DNA of 64,000 nt from the NCBI RefSeq assembly GCF_002286785.1, contig NZ_MUJY01000111.1:1-64000 (forward strand), in the 5' to 3' direction. Position numbers and translations under genes: made by a program. Positions within the stretch are counted from its first letter, which is position 1; every line of letters begins with the position of its first letter. Under the pieces are notes generated by a model. It ran no database searches. It had not been told where the DNA came from and was given only the letters and a program-made list of their open reading frames with translations. This document shows, piece after piece, positions 5,683 through 16,515 of this stretch. This stretch comes from Pseudomonas sp. PIC25 (GTDB lineage: Bacteria; Pseudomonadota; Gammaproteobacteria; Pseudomonadales; Pseudomonadaceae).

Positions 5683-8336
5683 CACTCCAGCCCCCGCTTG
5701 GCGAACACCCAGCAGTTGAGGGGGCGCTTCTCCAGCCTGGAGCGCACCTTGCGCACTTCGATAAAGCGGTGGGTGGTGCTCTGCGGCAGCACGCGGCGCA
5801 GGGTCACGGCGGGGATCACCTCCAAACCGGCCTGGCGGCAGGCCTGCTGGAAGTGCTCCAGGTTGATGGCGATCAGGTCACGGTCGTTGCTGTGATTCAG
5901 GCGCTCGCGGATCTCTTCGCGGGTGCCGTCGCTGTCAGTGATGGTCACCACGTCCTCGTTCAGGAAGTGGTAGCTCTGCCAGAACTGGGCGGCGCTGCGG
6001 TTCTCCGCGCTGATGCTTTGCTGGCGCTCCAGGGCGCAGCCTTCCAGATGCTTGGCCAGGGCCTCCAGGTCGTTGTCCGTCCAGGCCGGGAACAGCGCCT
6101 GGGTGGCCCGGGCGGCGGCCATTACCTGGGCATGGCATTGCACGATGCGGCTGTGCTCCAGCCCGTTCAGCGCCTGAAAGCGCTGCTCGTAGCGTTCGTA
6201 GGCGGCGAAGTAGCGTTCCAGCCAGCCTCGCTCGTCGCACAGTATGGCGCGCAAGAAGCCGGCCAAGCCCTCCACTGCCATACCGCGCAAGCGCTGAGCC
6301 AGCGGCTGGAGCGCGGGGCGATGGTGAGCGCGGGTCATGTGCAGGTAGACGATACGGGTGATGATCGACTCATGCCCTTCTACCTTGGTGTTCTGGGAAA
6401 TGCAGATCGCCCCGCGAAACAACAGCGCCTCGGTGTCGCTGTTGGTGCTCTTGACGCCGGTCACACGCAGCTTGGCGTTGTAGTCGAACAGTGACTTGAT
6501 CTCTTCCCAGTTGTACTGCACCACCACCTCGCGGCCCAAGGCGTCGGTGGTGGTCTTGTCCGACTCCAGCAGCACAACCGGCAGGTTGCTGACGGCCGCC
6601 ATGGCACGCAGCAGGCCGATAGCCGAGGCGCCGCCGCCGCTGGGCTTGATGCCTTCTTCGTTACGCCGGCCGACCAGCATCCATAAAAAGCGCAGCAGGG
6701 TGGACTTGCCCGCGCCGGCAGTTCCGGTCAGCTCCAGGAATGGCCAGGACGCCTGCGCGGCGCGGATCTGCTGGGCGAACAATGAGCCCGACCACCAGGC
6801 CAGTGCCGCCAGGCCGTTGAGGTCGAACACGGCGCGGAAGTCGGCGAACCATTCTGGGTCGAAGTCGCCACCTCGTGTCACTGGCAGGGTACGGATGGAG
6901 GTTTTCAGGCCTTCGCCGTTGATGTCCAAGTAGCCGTGTTCGTTGCTTATCAGTTCTTTCCCTTTGTGGAAGCCGAAGGTCGGATAGCAATAGGTCGCGG
7001 TGTCGTCGTCGTAGCCGATGAAAGGCAAGGTGCGCACGGTACGGGCGTCGCGCTGCCATTCCTTGCGCAGCATCGACAACACCTTTTCGCCGCCGTCGAA
7101 GGTGCCGAAGGGGGTTTTCTCGATCAGGGCCTTGGCGAAGTTGCGCGGGTCGTTGACGGAACTGGGCGGTAACGCCTCGCGGCAGCTGCGTCGGGCATTG
7201 GGGAACTCGAAGCTGAAAAAGAACCGCTGTTCGCCGGTGACGGCATCGCGCTCGATGTATTCGAAGCGCGGCACACAGTTGGCCACCTCCACGATGGTGG
7301 TGTGCTTGGCGAACGCGGGCTGATGCCCTTCGATGTCGTCGCCCTCGATGTCCTTCTGCAGCTCGGTGAGGTTCACCCGCGCCGCGTACAGGCAACTGCC
7401 GAACTCCAGCAGGTAGAACCCGGTGCGCTTTTTCAGATAGACCAGATAGGCCTTCTTCATCGGCGTGGTGGCGCAGAACAGGCGGCCCTGATAGCAGGCT
7501 TCCTGCAGGTAGGCGTCGTCCAGCTGGCCGTCGCGATACACGTCATCCCAGTCTCGGTCGGGATCACCCAGCGCTACCCAGCCGATTTCCTTCATCTTGC
7601 GGATCTGTGCCAGATACTTGGCCACCACGGCGCGCCCGGCTGTGTCGTTGTCCAGGGCGATCACCCAGGTGATCAGCTTCCCTTTGTTGGCCTCGATGAT
7701 CTGCCACGGGAAGTTGTTGCAACTGATGGCGGCGATGGCCTTGTAGCCCGCCAGATGTAGGGCGATGGCGTGGAATATCCCTTCCACGATGTACACCCGA
7801 TCGTTCGTCTCGAAGGTTTGCCCTGGCGGCTCCCAGCCCTGGCCCTTGTAGCTCATGCCGTACTTGATGCCAGCTTTATCGCCGTTGTTGCGAGCCACCG
7901 CTCGGGCATCGATCAGGCGCTCCCAGTAGCCGTTGCATACCGGGAAGCGCACGGTGTCACCCCAACTGTCATCGGCCAGTTGGCGACGCCCCTGGGAATA
8001 CCAGCCTTGCATCTTGCTGATGTCGAAGCCGCGGTTGCGTTGCAGGTAGGCGTCAGCGGTAGCGGTAGGGTTGGCCTCTGTGCGCGGGAAGCGCTCGCTC
8101 AGGTTCTCGAACAGGTAGCTGTAGCGCTCGCGGGTTTTCTCGGTGTGCCGGCACTCGTTCAGCCGGTTGCAGGCCAGCTGATAGGGCTGCTTGCGGCTGA
8201 TGTACAGGGTGCGGTGGCCGCACTTCGGGCAAACGCCCTTCTGCAGGTAGGTGTCGCCAACGTCCTTAAAGTCCAGGTCCCGGTCGTGCTCCAGGGCCTG
8301 GAGCACGTCCAGCCGGTAGATGTCCTCGAAGTTCAT
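5682..8336 (-). CDS. P4 alpha-like primase-helicase (zinc finger, Toprim, superfamily 3-type ATPase)
   Basis: An 884-residue replication protein. Residues 36-62 carry a Cys zinc finger (C36, C39, C56, C62) as in P4-type primases. A Toprim domain follows, with VEGIFHA (E185) and ALDNDTAG (D229, D231). A Walker A GTAGAGKS lies at 538-545 with LLESDK downstream as a probable Walker B, indicating a DUF927/P4-like helicase part. The protein would unwind and prime phage DNA at the origin. This architecture is that of P4 alpha (777 residues) rather than the P2 A rolling-circle nuclease. It starts 11 bases after the Cox-like gene and is the main gene of the leftward operon. It appears intact. Confidence 0.88.
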   Translation of the reverse strand: MNFEDIYRLDVLQALEHDRDLDFKDVGDTYLQKGVCPKCGHRTLYISRKQPYQLACNRLNECRHTEKTRERYSYLFENLSERFPRTEANPTATADAYLQRNRGFDISKMQGWYSQGRRQLADDSWGDTVRFPVCNGYWERLIDARAVARNNGDKAGIKYGMSYKGQGWEPPGQTFETNDRVYIVEGIFHAIALHLAGYKAIAAISCNNFPWQIIEANKGKLITWVIALDNDTAGRAVVAKYLAQIRKMKEIGWVALGDPDRDWDDVYRDGQLDDAYLQEACYQGRLFCATTPMKKAYLVYLKKRTGFYLLEFGSCLYAARVNLTELQKDIEGDDIEGHQPAFAKHTTIVEVANCVPRFEYIERDAVTGEQRFFFSFEFPNARRSCREALPPSSVNDPRNFAKALIEKTPFGTFDGGEKVLSMLRKEWQRDARTVRTLPFIGYDDDTATYCYPTFGFHKGKELISNEHGYLDINGEGLKTSIRTLPVTRGGDFDPEWFADFRAVFDLNGLAALAWWSGSLFAQQIRAAQASWPFLELTGTAGAGKSTLLRFLWMLVGRRNEEGIKPSGGGASAIGLLRAMAAVSNLPVVLLESDKTTTDALGREVVVQYNWEEIKSLFDYNAKLRVTGVKSTNSDTEALLFRGAICISQNTKVEGHESIITRIVYLHMTRAHHRPALQPLAQRLRGMAVEGLAGFLRAILCDERGWLERYFAAYERYEQRFQALNGLEHSRIVQCHAQVMAAARATQALFPAWTDNDLEALAKHLEGCALERQQSISAENRSAAQFWQSYHFLNEDVVTITDSDGTREEIRERLNHSNDRDLIAINLEHFQQACRQAGLEVIPAVTLRRVLPQSTTHRFIEVRKVRSRLEKRPLNCWVFAKRGLE

Positions 8337-8347
8337 GCCGCCGTCCC

Positions 8348-8584
8348 TTAGCGCTGGGCGGCGGAGTTGTTGCCGTTCTGGCCGCGCACGCGCTCGGCTT
8401 GTTCGGCAGCCTCTATGGCCAAGTGGATCATGTTGATGAAGACCGTGCCCTTCTCCCCGGCCGTCTTCTCCCGAACCAGAATCACCCCCTGTTCAATCTT
8501 GTGGCGGACGGACCGCTCACTGAGCCCTGCCCGGCGCGCAAACTCGTTCGGCGTTACATAGGGCGTGTCGATGGTGATCTGCAT
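8348..8584 (-). CDS. Excisionase/Cox-like helix-turn-helix regulator
   Basis: A 78-residue protein starting MQITIDTPYVTPNEFARR after GGGGAGC; the longer frame to 8626 would cover the operator and was rejected. Residues 9-35 form a MerR/excisionase-type helix-turn-helix (TPNEFARRAGLSERSVRHKI). As the first gene of the leftward early operon and divergent from the repressor gene, it fits the role of Cox in P2 phages, which represses the lysogenic promoter and directs excision. That role is inferred from position and fold. Confidence 0.75.
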   Translation of the reverse strand: MQITIDTPYVTPNEFARRAGLSERSVRHKIEQGVILVREKTAGEKGTVFINMIHLAIEAAEQAERVRGQNGNNSAAQR

Positions 8585-8617
8585 TTTGATAAGCTCCCCG
8601 TAAATATTTTCGGAAAA

Positions 8618-8659
8618 GGTGTACATACGCGACTAAGGTTATGGTCGCGTTCGTACACC
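8618..8659. promoter_or_regulatory. Divergent lysis-lysogeny operator with long inverted repeat
   Basis: Between the divergent Cox-like and repressor genes lie arms GGTGTACATACGCGAC (8618-8633) and GTCGCGTTCGTACACC (8644-8659). They are inverted copies matching at 14 of 16 positions, with ten bases between. This is the expected place for the phage repressor and Cox binding sites, and the flanking AT-rich TAAATATTTT on the left could be a promoter element. Which protein binds is not determined. Confidence 0.72.
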
Positions 8660-8673
8660 TGTCAAGGGGGCAT

Positions 8674-8913
8674 ATGGAACTGTTCGAGAAGCTGAAAGCG
8701 ATCCGTTTGTGCGAAAAGCTCACGCAGGCTGAGCTGTGTGAAGCAACGGGTATCAATCTGTCGACCTGGAAGAGCTATGAGCTGATGCGAAGGAAGGAAG
8801 TCAGTTCGCTGGAGCTGCTGAAGCTCACCATGCACCCCCGCTTCATGAAGTACGCCTTGTGGCTTGTCACTGACACAACTGCGCCGGAGTGCGGGCAGAT
8901 CAGCCCTGTTTAA
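8674..8913 (+). CDS. Phage repressor, XRE-type helix-turn-helix
   Basis: A 79-residue protein starting at the ATG after AAGGGGG. Residues 18-40 ([21 protein letters not shown]) are a classic lambda-repressor-like helix-turn-helix. The short length and position upstream of the integrase and divergent from the Cox-like gene match the C repressor of P2-like phages (about 99 residues). It would maintain lysogeny by closing the leftward early promoter across the inverted-repeat operator. The integrase start follows the stop by five bases, so the two are probably co-transcribed. Confidence 0.78.
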   Translation: MELFEKLKAIRLCEKLTQAELCEATGINLSTWKSYELMRRKEVSSLELLKLTMHPRFMKYALWLVTDTTAPECGQISPV

Positions 8914-8918
8914 TCACT

Positions 8919-9977
8919 ATGACGATCAAGAAACTAGACGATGGCCAGTGGCTGGTGGACTGCCGGCCGGAGGGGCGCAACGGCCCGCGAATCCGGAAGA
9001 AGTTCCGTACCAAGAACGAGGCAATGGTTTACCAAAACCGGATCATGGGGGATGGTGCCAAGGGCGAGTTTGAGAAGAAGCCGAAGCGAGATGAGCGTCG
9101 GCTCAGCCAACTAATTGACCTCTGGTACAAGCTCCATGGGCAAAACTTAAAAACGGGAGAGCAACGCCTAGCATTGTTGCTTGCTATGGCGGAGCGAATG
9201 GGCGATCCGGTGGCCCACCGTTTTACGGCGAACCACTTTGCCACCTACCGGGCCGAGCGTGCCGAGGGAAAACACACCAGGGCTAAGCCAGGCCGTGGCC
9301 GCAGCAAGGGCGACGAGAAGCCCAAGCCGATCAGCGCCAATATGCTGAACCATGAACTGGCCTACCTGCGGGCGGTATTCAACGAGCTGGAACGCCTGGG
9401 CGAGTGGGCAGGCGACAACCCGCTGGCCAAGGTGCGCGCGCTGAAGTTTGACGAAGCCGAGATGGCTTACCTGTCGGCCGAGCAGATCCAGGATCTGTTG
9501 CAGGCCCTGGCCGCAGAGGATTCGGACGCCGCGTTGATCGCCGAGGTGTGCCTTGCCACCGGTGCCCGCTGGGGTGAGGCCGAGGCGCTGCAGTCGCGCC
9601 AGGTGCGCAACTGCCTGATTCACTACAGCAAGACGAAATCCAGCAAGAACCGCACGGTGCCGATCAGCGCCGACCTGCAGGCGCGTCTCGACAAAGCCCT
9701 GCCATTCCGGCCTGGCTACAACCTGTTTCGCAAGGTGGTGGAGAAAATCGGCCTGGAGCTGCCGGACGGCCAGCTGACGCACGTCCTGCGCCACACCTTC
9801 GCCAGTCACTACATGATGAACGGCGGCGACATCCTGACCTTACAGCGCGTCCTGGGCCACGCCACCCTGGCGATGACTCAGAAGTACGCCCACTTCAGCC
9901 CCGGCCACCTGGCTGATGTGGTGAACCTGAACCCTATGGCCGTTGCTGGCCCAGCTGTGAGTGCAGACGATGATTGA
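8919..9977 (+). CDS. int: Tyrosine recombinase integrase
   Basis: A 352-residue phage integrase. An arm-binding N-terminal domain (about 1-55, with the [12 protein letters not shown] region), a SAM-like core-binding domain (60-175) and a catalytic domain are visible. Catalytic residues are R217 ([10 protein letters not shown]), K240 or K243, H288 and R291 (HVLRHTF), H314 (LGHATL) and Y323 (QKYAHFS). The start was set at the ATG five bases after the repressor stop; upstream extensions overlap the repressor. It catalyses integration and excision between attP and attB, the latter most likely the nearby tRNA. Confidence 0.95.
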   Translation: MTIKKLDDGQWLVDCRPEGRNGPRIRKKFRTKNEAMVYQNRIMGDGAKGEFEKKPKRDERRLSQLIDLWYKLHGQNLKTGEQRLALLLAMAERMGDPVAHRFTANHFATYRAERAEGKHTRAKPGRGRSKGDEKPKPISANMLNHELAYLRAVFNELERLGEWAGDNPLAKVRALKFDEAEMAYLSAEQIQDLLQALAAEDSDAALIAEVCLATGARWGEAEALQSRQVRNCLIHYSKTKSSKNRTVPISADLQARLDKALPFRPGYNLFRKVVEKIGLELPDGQLTHVLRHTFASHYMMNGGDILTLQRVLGHATLAMTQKYAHFSPGHLADVVNLNPMAVAGPAVSADDD

Positions 9978-10581
9978 TGCGGTGGATTGGACTGCTGTAA
10001 TCACGGGCGTGGATTGGACAACCGTTCTTGTGGCCCTGGTAACGGGTCTAACAGCTGCTGGCGGCCCTTATCTTATATGGCTCAAACAGGCAAAAAGCGA
10101 GCGCCGCAGCGTTCGCGCTGCGCTACTTGCCGAGGTGTCGGCACTGATTGAGATAGTGGAAATTAGGGGTTACTTGCGGGATCTGCGGGCTGCAGAGGCT
10201 ACCCTGTCGAACCTCGAGCAATGGCAGCTCGACACGCTTTCCTCGGACGACTTTCAATTCCAGGTGCCCATTGGTGAACACTACAACCGGGTGTACCAGT
10301 CGAATGTAAATCGCTTGGGTTCGTTGAGTGCTCGGGAAGCGCGGATGGTTGTTCGCTTCTACCAGTTGGCAGATAGCGTTAAGGCGGATATCAGTGAGGG
10401 CGGCGTGCTGTTCAGTGGGTCGCTGGGCGCCGAAGATTTCAAGGATGCCGCAGACATTCTGGAGACTGCGATGGAGCTGGGGAGGCAGTTCGTAGACTCC
10501 ACGCCATGGTGGCAATTCTGGCACCGTGGACATTTTGTGGACGCTGGTAGTGATGTGAAGTCGGGTGGTTCTAGCCAGTAG
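9970..10581 (+). CDS. Hypothetical membrane-anchored prophage protein between int and att
   Basis: A 203-residue protein whose ATG overlaps the integrase stop by eight bases; a GTG at 9961 would add three residues. An N-terminal hydrophobic segment near residues 18-37 ([20 protein letters not shown]) is followed by a charged, helical domain with [17 protein letters not shown]. This is the pattern of a single-pass protein with a cytoplasmic domain. Location between int and the attachment site is typical of accessory (moron) genes expressed in the lysogen, such as exclusion or anti-phage functions, but nothing in the sequence proves that. No family recognised. Confidence 0.6.
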   Translation: MIDAVDWTAVITGVDWTTVLVALVTGLTAAGGPYLIWLKQAKSERRSVRAALLAEVSALIEIVEIRGYLRDLRAAEATLSNLEQWQLDTLSSDDFQFQVPIGEHYNRVYQSNVNRLGSLSAREARMVVRFYQLADSVKADISEGGVLFSGSLGAEDFKDAADILETAMELGRQFVDSTPWWQFWHRGHFVDAGSDVKSGGSSQ

Positions 10582-10588
10582 AAATGAA

Positions 10589-10611
10589 AAAGCCGCGCAG
10601 TGCGCGGCTTT
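10589..10611. terminator. Bidirectional hairpin terminator between prophage gene and tRNA
   Basis: Perfect arms AAAGCCGCGC and GCGCGGCTTT flank a three-base loop. It lies just after the membrane-protein gene stop and just beyond the 3' end of the converging tRNA, so it could stop both transcripts. Confidence 0.8.
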
Positions 10612-10616
10612 GAAGG

Positions 10617-10693
10617 TGGTGGGCCCGCAGGGACTCGAACCCTGGACCAAAGGATTATGAGTCCTCTGCTCTAACCGACTGAGCTACAGGCCC
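10617..10693 (-). tRNA. tRNA with CAU anticodon, probably tRNA-Ile2 (lysidine-modified); prophage attachment site
   Basis: The minus strand folds as a full tRNA of 77 bases with encoded CCA: acceptor GGGCCTG pairs with CGGGCCC, the D-arm reads AGCTCAGTCGGTTAGAGC, the anticodon loop is CTCATAA and the T-arm carries GGTTCGAGTCC. The anticodon is CAU. The anticodon stem GAGGA/TCCTT and variable loop TGGTC resemble bacterial tRNA-Ile(CAU), read as AUA after lysidine modification, more than elongator tRNA-Met; automated callers often label it Met. The 3' end faces the prophage integrase, as in tRNA-targeting tyrosine recombinases. Confidence 0.88.
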
Positions 10694-10709
10694 CCAGAAG
10701 GCCGGCGGA

Positions 10710-13700
10710 TTATAGCGAGGTGGTTTCCGCAGCGCCAACGGTCTGGCGCGGTTCGAGGAAGCGGTTGGCAAATGCGTCGGCGGGCAGGGGGCGGCTGAAG
10801 ACGTAGCCCTGGATCTGTTCGCAGCCCTGGAGGGCGAGAAATTGTTCCTGGGCCTTGGTTTCCACGCCTTCGGCGATGACGGTGAGTTGCATGCTGCGGC
10901 CCAGGGCGATGATGGCGCGGGCGATGGCGACGTCGTGCGGGTCGTCGGGCAGGCCGCGGACGAAGGAGCGGTCGATCTTCAGGGTGTCGAGGGGCAGGCG
11001 CTTGAGGTAGCTCAGGGAGGAGTAGCCGGTGCCGAAGTCGTCGATGGCCAGTTGTACGCCCAGGCGCTTGAGTTGATGGAGGATGGCCAGGGCTTCTTCC
11101 GTCTGGCTCATGATGAAGTTTTCGGTGATTTCCAGTTGCAGCCGCGCCGGCTCCAGGCCGGACTCTTCGAAGAGTTGTTCGATGCGGGCGAGCAGTTGCG
11201 GTTGGCGTAGTTGCGCGCCGGCGAGGTTCACCGAGAGCGGGCCGAAGGGGGCGTGGTGGTCCTGCCAGGCGCGCATTTGCCGGCACGCTTCCTGGAGGAC
11301 CCAGTCGCCCAGCGGGAGGATCAGGCCGTTCTCTTCGGCCAGGGGAATGAAACGGTCCGGAGGGATTTCGCCGTAGATCGGGTGGTTCCAGCGGATCAGC
11401 GCTTCGGCGCCGGCCAGCCGGCGTTCGGTGAGGCTGAATTTCGGCTGGTAGCAGAGGCTCAGTTCCTGCCGTTCCAGGGCCCGGCGCAGTTCGTGTTCCA
11501 GGGCGACGCGTTCGGTGGCTTCGAAGGTCAGGTCGCGGGTGTAGAACTCTGCGCGGTTACGTCCCTTGGCTTTGGAGCGGTACATGGCGGCGTCGGCATT
11601 TTTCACCAAGGTGGCGACGTCTTCGCCGTGCTCCGGGAACAGGCTGATGCCGATGCTGGCGCTGATGAAGAAATCATGGTCGGCGGTGTGGAAGGGGGCT
11701 TCGAAGCAGGCGAGCAGTTTGTCGGCCACGTGTCCGGCGTCGCTTGGTTGCTGCAGGCCGGGGAGCAGGATGATGAATTCGTCGCCACCCAGGCGGGCCA
11801 CGGTGTCGATGTCCCGAAGTTGTTCCTTGAGACGCAGGGCGATGCTCTTCAGCAGCAGATCGCCGACCGGGTGGCCGAGGCTGTCGTTGATGTGTTTGAA
11901 GCGATCCAGGTCGAGGAAGAGTACGGCGCCGCGCCGGCCTTCGTCCTGTGCATCGGTGATGGCGGTGTGCAGGCGGTTTTCGAACAGCAGCCGGTTCGGC
12001 AGGCCGGTGAGCGGGTCGTGGTGCGCCTGGTAGTCGAGCCGGGCCTGGGCGTGCTTGAGGCTGGAAATGTCGGCGAACACTCCGACGAAGTGAGTGATCG
12101 GGCCATCCGGGGCATGTACGGCGCTGATGGTCAGCCAGCTCGGGTAAAGCTCGCCGCTCTTCCTCCGGTTCCAGATCTCGCCCTGCCAGTGGCCCTGCGC
12201 GGCCAGTTGTTGCCACATGGCGGTGTAGAACGCCATGTCGTGCTGGCCCGAGGAGAGTATGCGCGGCGATTGGCCCAGGGCCTCTTCCTCGCTGAAGCCG
12301 GTGATCTCGCTGAAGGCACGGTTGACCGCGGTGAGCCGTTGCTGGGTGTCGGTGATCATCACGCCTTCGGCGGTGCTCTCGAAAACGATGGCGGCCTGGC
12401 GCAGACGCTCCTGCATTTTTTCCTGCTCGGTGACGTCGCGGGCGATGGTCAGCATGCAGGGTTCGCAGCCGATGGGCATGGCCTGGGCGGACAATTCGCA
12501 GATGCGTATGTCGCCGCTGCGGGTCCGAATGGGCGCCTTGAAGTCGCGGAGCAAACCACGCTCGTTGATCTGGCGGACCATCCTCTGGCGATCTTCCGTG
12601 CTTGCCCAGACACCCAGTTCCAGGGTTGTGCGTTGTGCCGCCTCCTTCAGGCTGTAGCCGGTAATGCGGCTGAAGCCCTCGTTGGCTTCCATGATCATGC
12701 CGTCGTTCAGGCGGGTGATCAGCAGCCCGTCGGGAGAGGAGTGGAAGGCCTTGGCGAATTTCTCTTCGGAGGTCTGCAGGCGCTGCTGGGTTTCTTTCAA
12801 TTGGCTGATGTCGCGCACGATGACTACCAGCGCCGGTATGTCCTCGAGCTGGACGGGTTGAGCGGAGATCAGGCCGGTGAACAATTGGCCGTTGCGGCTG
12901 CGGAAGGGCATTTCCAGGTTGTGCAACTGCTCGCTTTGCAGGCTCTGCAGCAGGCGAGGCCCGATGTCGGGGATACCCCAGATGTCCAGTTCGGTGGCCG
13001 TCTTGCCGATCGCCTCGCTGGCGCTGATGCCGATGTGCTGCTCGAAGGTCCGGTTGACGGCCAGTAGACGACCGTCCTCACGCCGGGCGATAACCAGGAT
13101 GTCCGGGCAATGATGGAAGATCATGGCGAACTTCTGCTCGGACAGGCGCAGCGCCTGTTCGGTCTGCTTGGCGGCGGTGATATCGATCATCAGGCCACGC
13201 AGGATGGGTGCGTCGCCGTGCTGGATGAGCGTCACGATGTCGTGAATCCAGATTGACCGGCCGTCGGCGTGGTACATGCGGTAGTCGAGGCTGTGGTCGC
13301 GTCCGGCTTCGCGCTCCTGCTGGCAGTGCGCCAGGACCATCGGCGCATCGTCCGGGTGGAGGTGACTCAACCAGAAACCGGGTTCCATCCAGGCCTTCGG
13401 CGGGTAGCCGAGCAGTTTCTCCGCATGCGGCGAGACGTAGGTGTAGGTCAGGTCGCTCAGCCGGGCTTCCCAGGCAATTGCGGACAGGCTCTCCACCAGG
13501 CCGCGGTAATGCCGCTCGCTGCTTCGGAGTTGTTGTTCCAGGGCGTTGCGATGTGCCATCTCCCGACTGAGGCGCCGGTTGATGTTCAGGACGATGGCGA
13601 GAATGCCCAATAGCGCGAAGAAAGCGGGCAGGCCATAGAGCAGGATTTCATGCCAGCGGCTGGGGAGGGCCAGGTCGGCGCCCACCCAGCGCTCTTCGAG

Positions 13701-14444
13701 GGCAGAGACCTCACGTTGATCCAATTCGGCGAAGACCTTGTCGAGGATGCCGGCGAGGATTTCGTGGTGCTTCGGTACGGCCATGGCCAACTGGTAGCGA
13801 TAGGGCGTCTCGCCGCTGACTTGCAGACCCTCCAGCTTGAGTTCGCGGATGGTCCAGGCACTGGAGGCCAGATCGCTCACCATGGCATCGGCCTGGTGGC
13901 TGGCCAGTGCCGCCAGGGCGGCGCTGACGCTCGGCAGCGGTACGAGACTCAGGTCGGGATGGGAGTGGCGCAGCAGTTCGTGGGGCGCATAGTTGGCGAC
14001 GACGGCGATCTTCAGGCCATACAGGTCATCCATCGAGCGCGGCTGGGGGCCGTCGCGATGCGCCAGGATGACGATGGGGAAATCGAGGTAGGGGCGGGTA
14101 AAGGTCAGATACGCGCGGCGCTCCGGCGTCGACATCACGCCGGGGAGAAGGTCCAGTTCGCCGGCCCGGGCCTGTTCCAGTACGCCGCTCCAACTGCTCG
14201 ATTCCACTGGCGTCAGATGAATGTCGAGACGCTGTTCGATCAGCTTGGCGTAATCCGCGGCGAGCCCTTGATAGTTGCCCTTTTCGTCGAGGAACTCGAA
14301 AGGTGGCCAGGAGGCATCGATACCGAGACGCAATTCGGGGTGGGTTGCCAGCCAGTCGCGTTCCTCTTTGCTGAGTTCCAAGGCGTTGACGGCCATCGCC
14401 CAGAACGCCAGACACGACAAAAGAATGGCCGGCATTCGTGGCAT
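10710..14444 (-). CDS. rmcA: RmcA-like c-di-GMP regulator (periplasmic SBP, 4 PAS, GGDEF, EAL)
   Basis: A 1244-residue inner-membrane protein matching the length of P. aeruginosa PA0575/RmcA. It has a signal segment (1-21), a periplasmic ArtI/SBP_bac_3-type domain (about 25-255), a transmembrane helix (266-288) and four PAS domains between about 305 and 800. An intact GGDEF follows at 886-890, with EAL at 1014-1016 and DDFGTG at 1135-1140. In P. aeruginosa RmcA tunes c-di-GMP to redox and phenazine state; here the role is inferred by orthology. The start at MPRMPAILL was preferred over the longer frame to 14576, which crosses the rpoD terminator. It lies alone between the tRNA and rpoD. Confidence 0.92.
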   Translation of the reverse strand: MPRMPAILLSCLAFWAMAVNALELSKEERDWLATHPELRLGIDASWPPFEFLDEKGNYQGLAADYAKLIEQRLDIHLTPVESSSWSGVLEQARAGELDLLPGVMSTPERRAYLTFTRPYLDFPIVILAHRDGPQPRSMDDLYGLKIAVVANYAPHELLRHSHPDLSLVPLPSVSAALAALASHQADAMVSDLASSAWTIRELKLEGLQVSGETPYRYQLAMAVPKHHEILAGILDKVFAELDQREVSALEERWVGADLALPSRWHEILLYGLPAFFALLGILAIVLNINRRLSREMAHRNALEQQLRSSERHYRGLVESLSAIAWEARLSDLTYTYVSPHAEKLLGYPPKAWMEPGFWLSHLHPDDAPMVLAHCQQEREAGRDHSLDYRMYHADGRSIWIHDIVTLIQHGDAPILRGLMIDITAAKQTEQALRLSEQKFAMIFHHCPDILVIARREDGRLLAVNRTFEQHIGISASEAIGKTATELDIWGIPDIGPRLLQSLQSEQLHNLEMPFRSRNGQLFTGLISAQPVQLEDIPALVVIVRDISQLKETQQRLQTSEEKFAKAFHSSPDGLLITRLNDGMIMEANEGFSRITGYSLKEAAQRTTLELGVWASTEDRQRMVRQINERGLLRDFKAPIRTRSGDIRICELSAQAMPIGCEPCMLTIARDVTEQEKMQERLRQAAIVFESTAEGVMITDTQQRLTAVNRAFSEITGFSEEEALGQSPRILSSGQHDMAFYTAMWQQLAAQGHWQGEIWNRRKSGELYPSWLTISAVHAPDGPITHFVGVFADISSLKHAQARLDYQAHHDPLTGLPNRLLFENRLHTAITDAQDEGRRGAVLFLDLDRFKHINDSLGHPVGDLLLKSIALRLKEQLRDIDTVARLGGDEFIILLPGLQQPSDAGHVADKLLACFEAPFHTADHDFFISASIGISLFPEHGEDVATLVKNADAAMYRSKAKGRNRAEFYTRDLTFEATERVALEHELRRALERQELSLCYQPKFSLTERRLAGAEALIRWNHPIYGEIPPDRFIPLAEENGLILPLGDWVLQEACRQMRAWQDHHAPFGPLSVNLAGAQLRQPQLLARIEQLFEESGLEPARLQLEITENFIMSQTEEALAILHQLKRLGVQLAIDDFGTGYSSLSYLKRLPLDTLKIDRSFVRGLPDDPHDVAIARAIIALGRSMQLTVIAEGVETKAQEQFLALQGCEQIQGYVFSRPLPADAFANRFLEPRQTVGAAETTSL

Positions 14445-14538
14445 AGCAGGCCCCTGCTTGGATTCAGGCGGGTGTATTTGAGCGAAGTGTAGACGGGGAT
14501 AGTGGCAAATTGGTAGGTCGCGGGTCTGGCCGTGGCCG

Positions 14539-14574
14539 AAAAAAAGCCCGTCACCAAAAGGGACGGGCTTTTTC
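14539..14574. terminator. rpoD terminator
   Basis: Arms AAGCCCGTC and GACGGGCTT with T-runs on both sides form a strong Rho-independent hairpin about 20 bases after the rpoD stop, on the side facing rmcA. Confidence 0.88.
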
Positions 14575-14594
14575 ATACCGCACTGCGCCGACGA

Positions 14595-16448
<1,854 letters not shown>

Positions 16449-16515
16449 AACACCCTATCCACTGACGGTTCTGGCGGGCTAAAAACAAGCTGAGCATTAT
16501 AGCCGAGCATTGACC

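Noticed and set aside
11211-13067. 618-codon plus-strand frame antisense to rmcA
   Set aside because: It is a GC-bias shadow: the opposite frame has clear PAS and GGDEF domains, and this one has no ribosome site or recognised domain.
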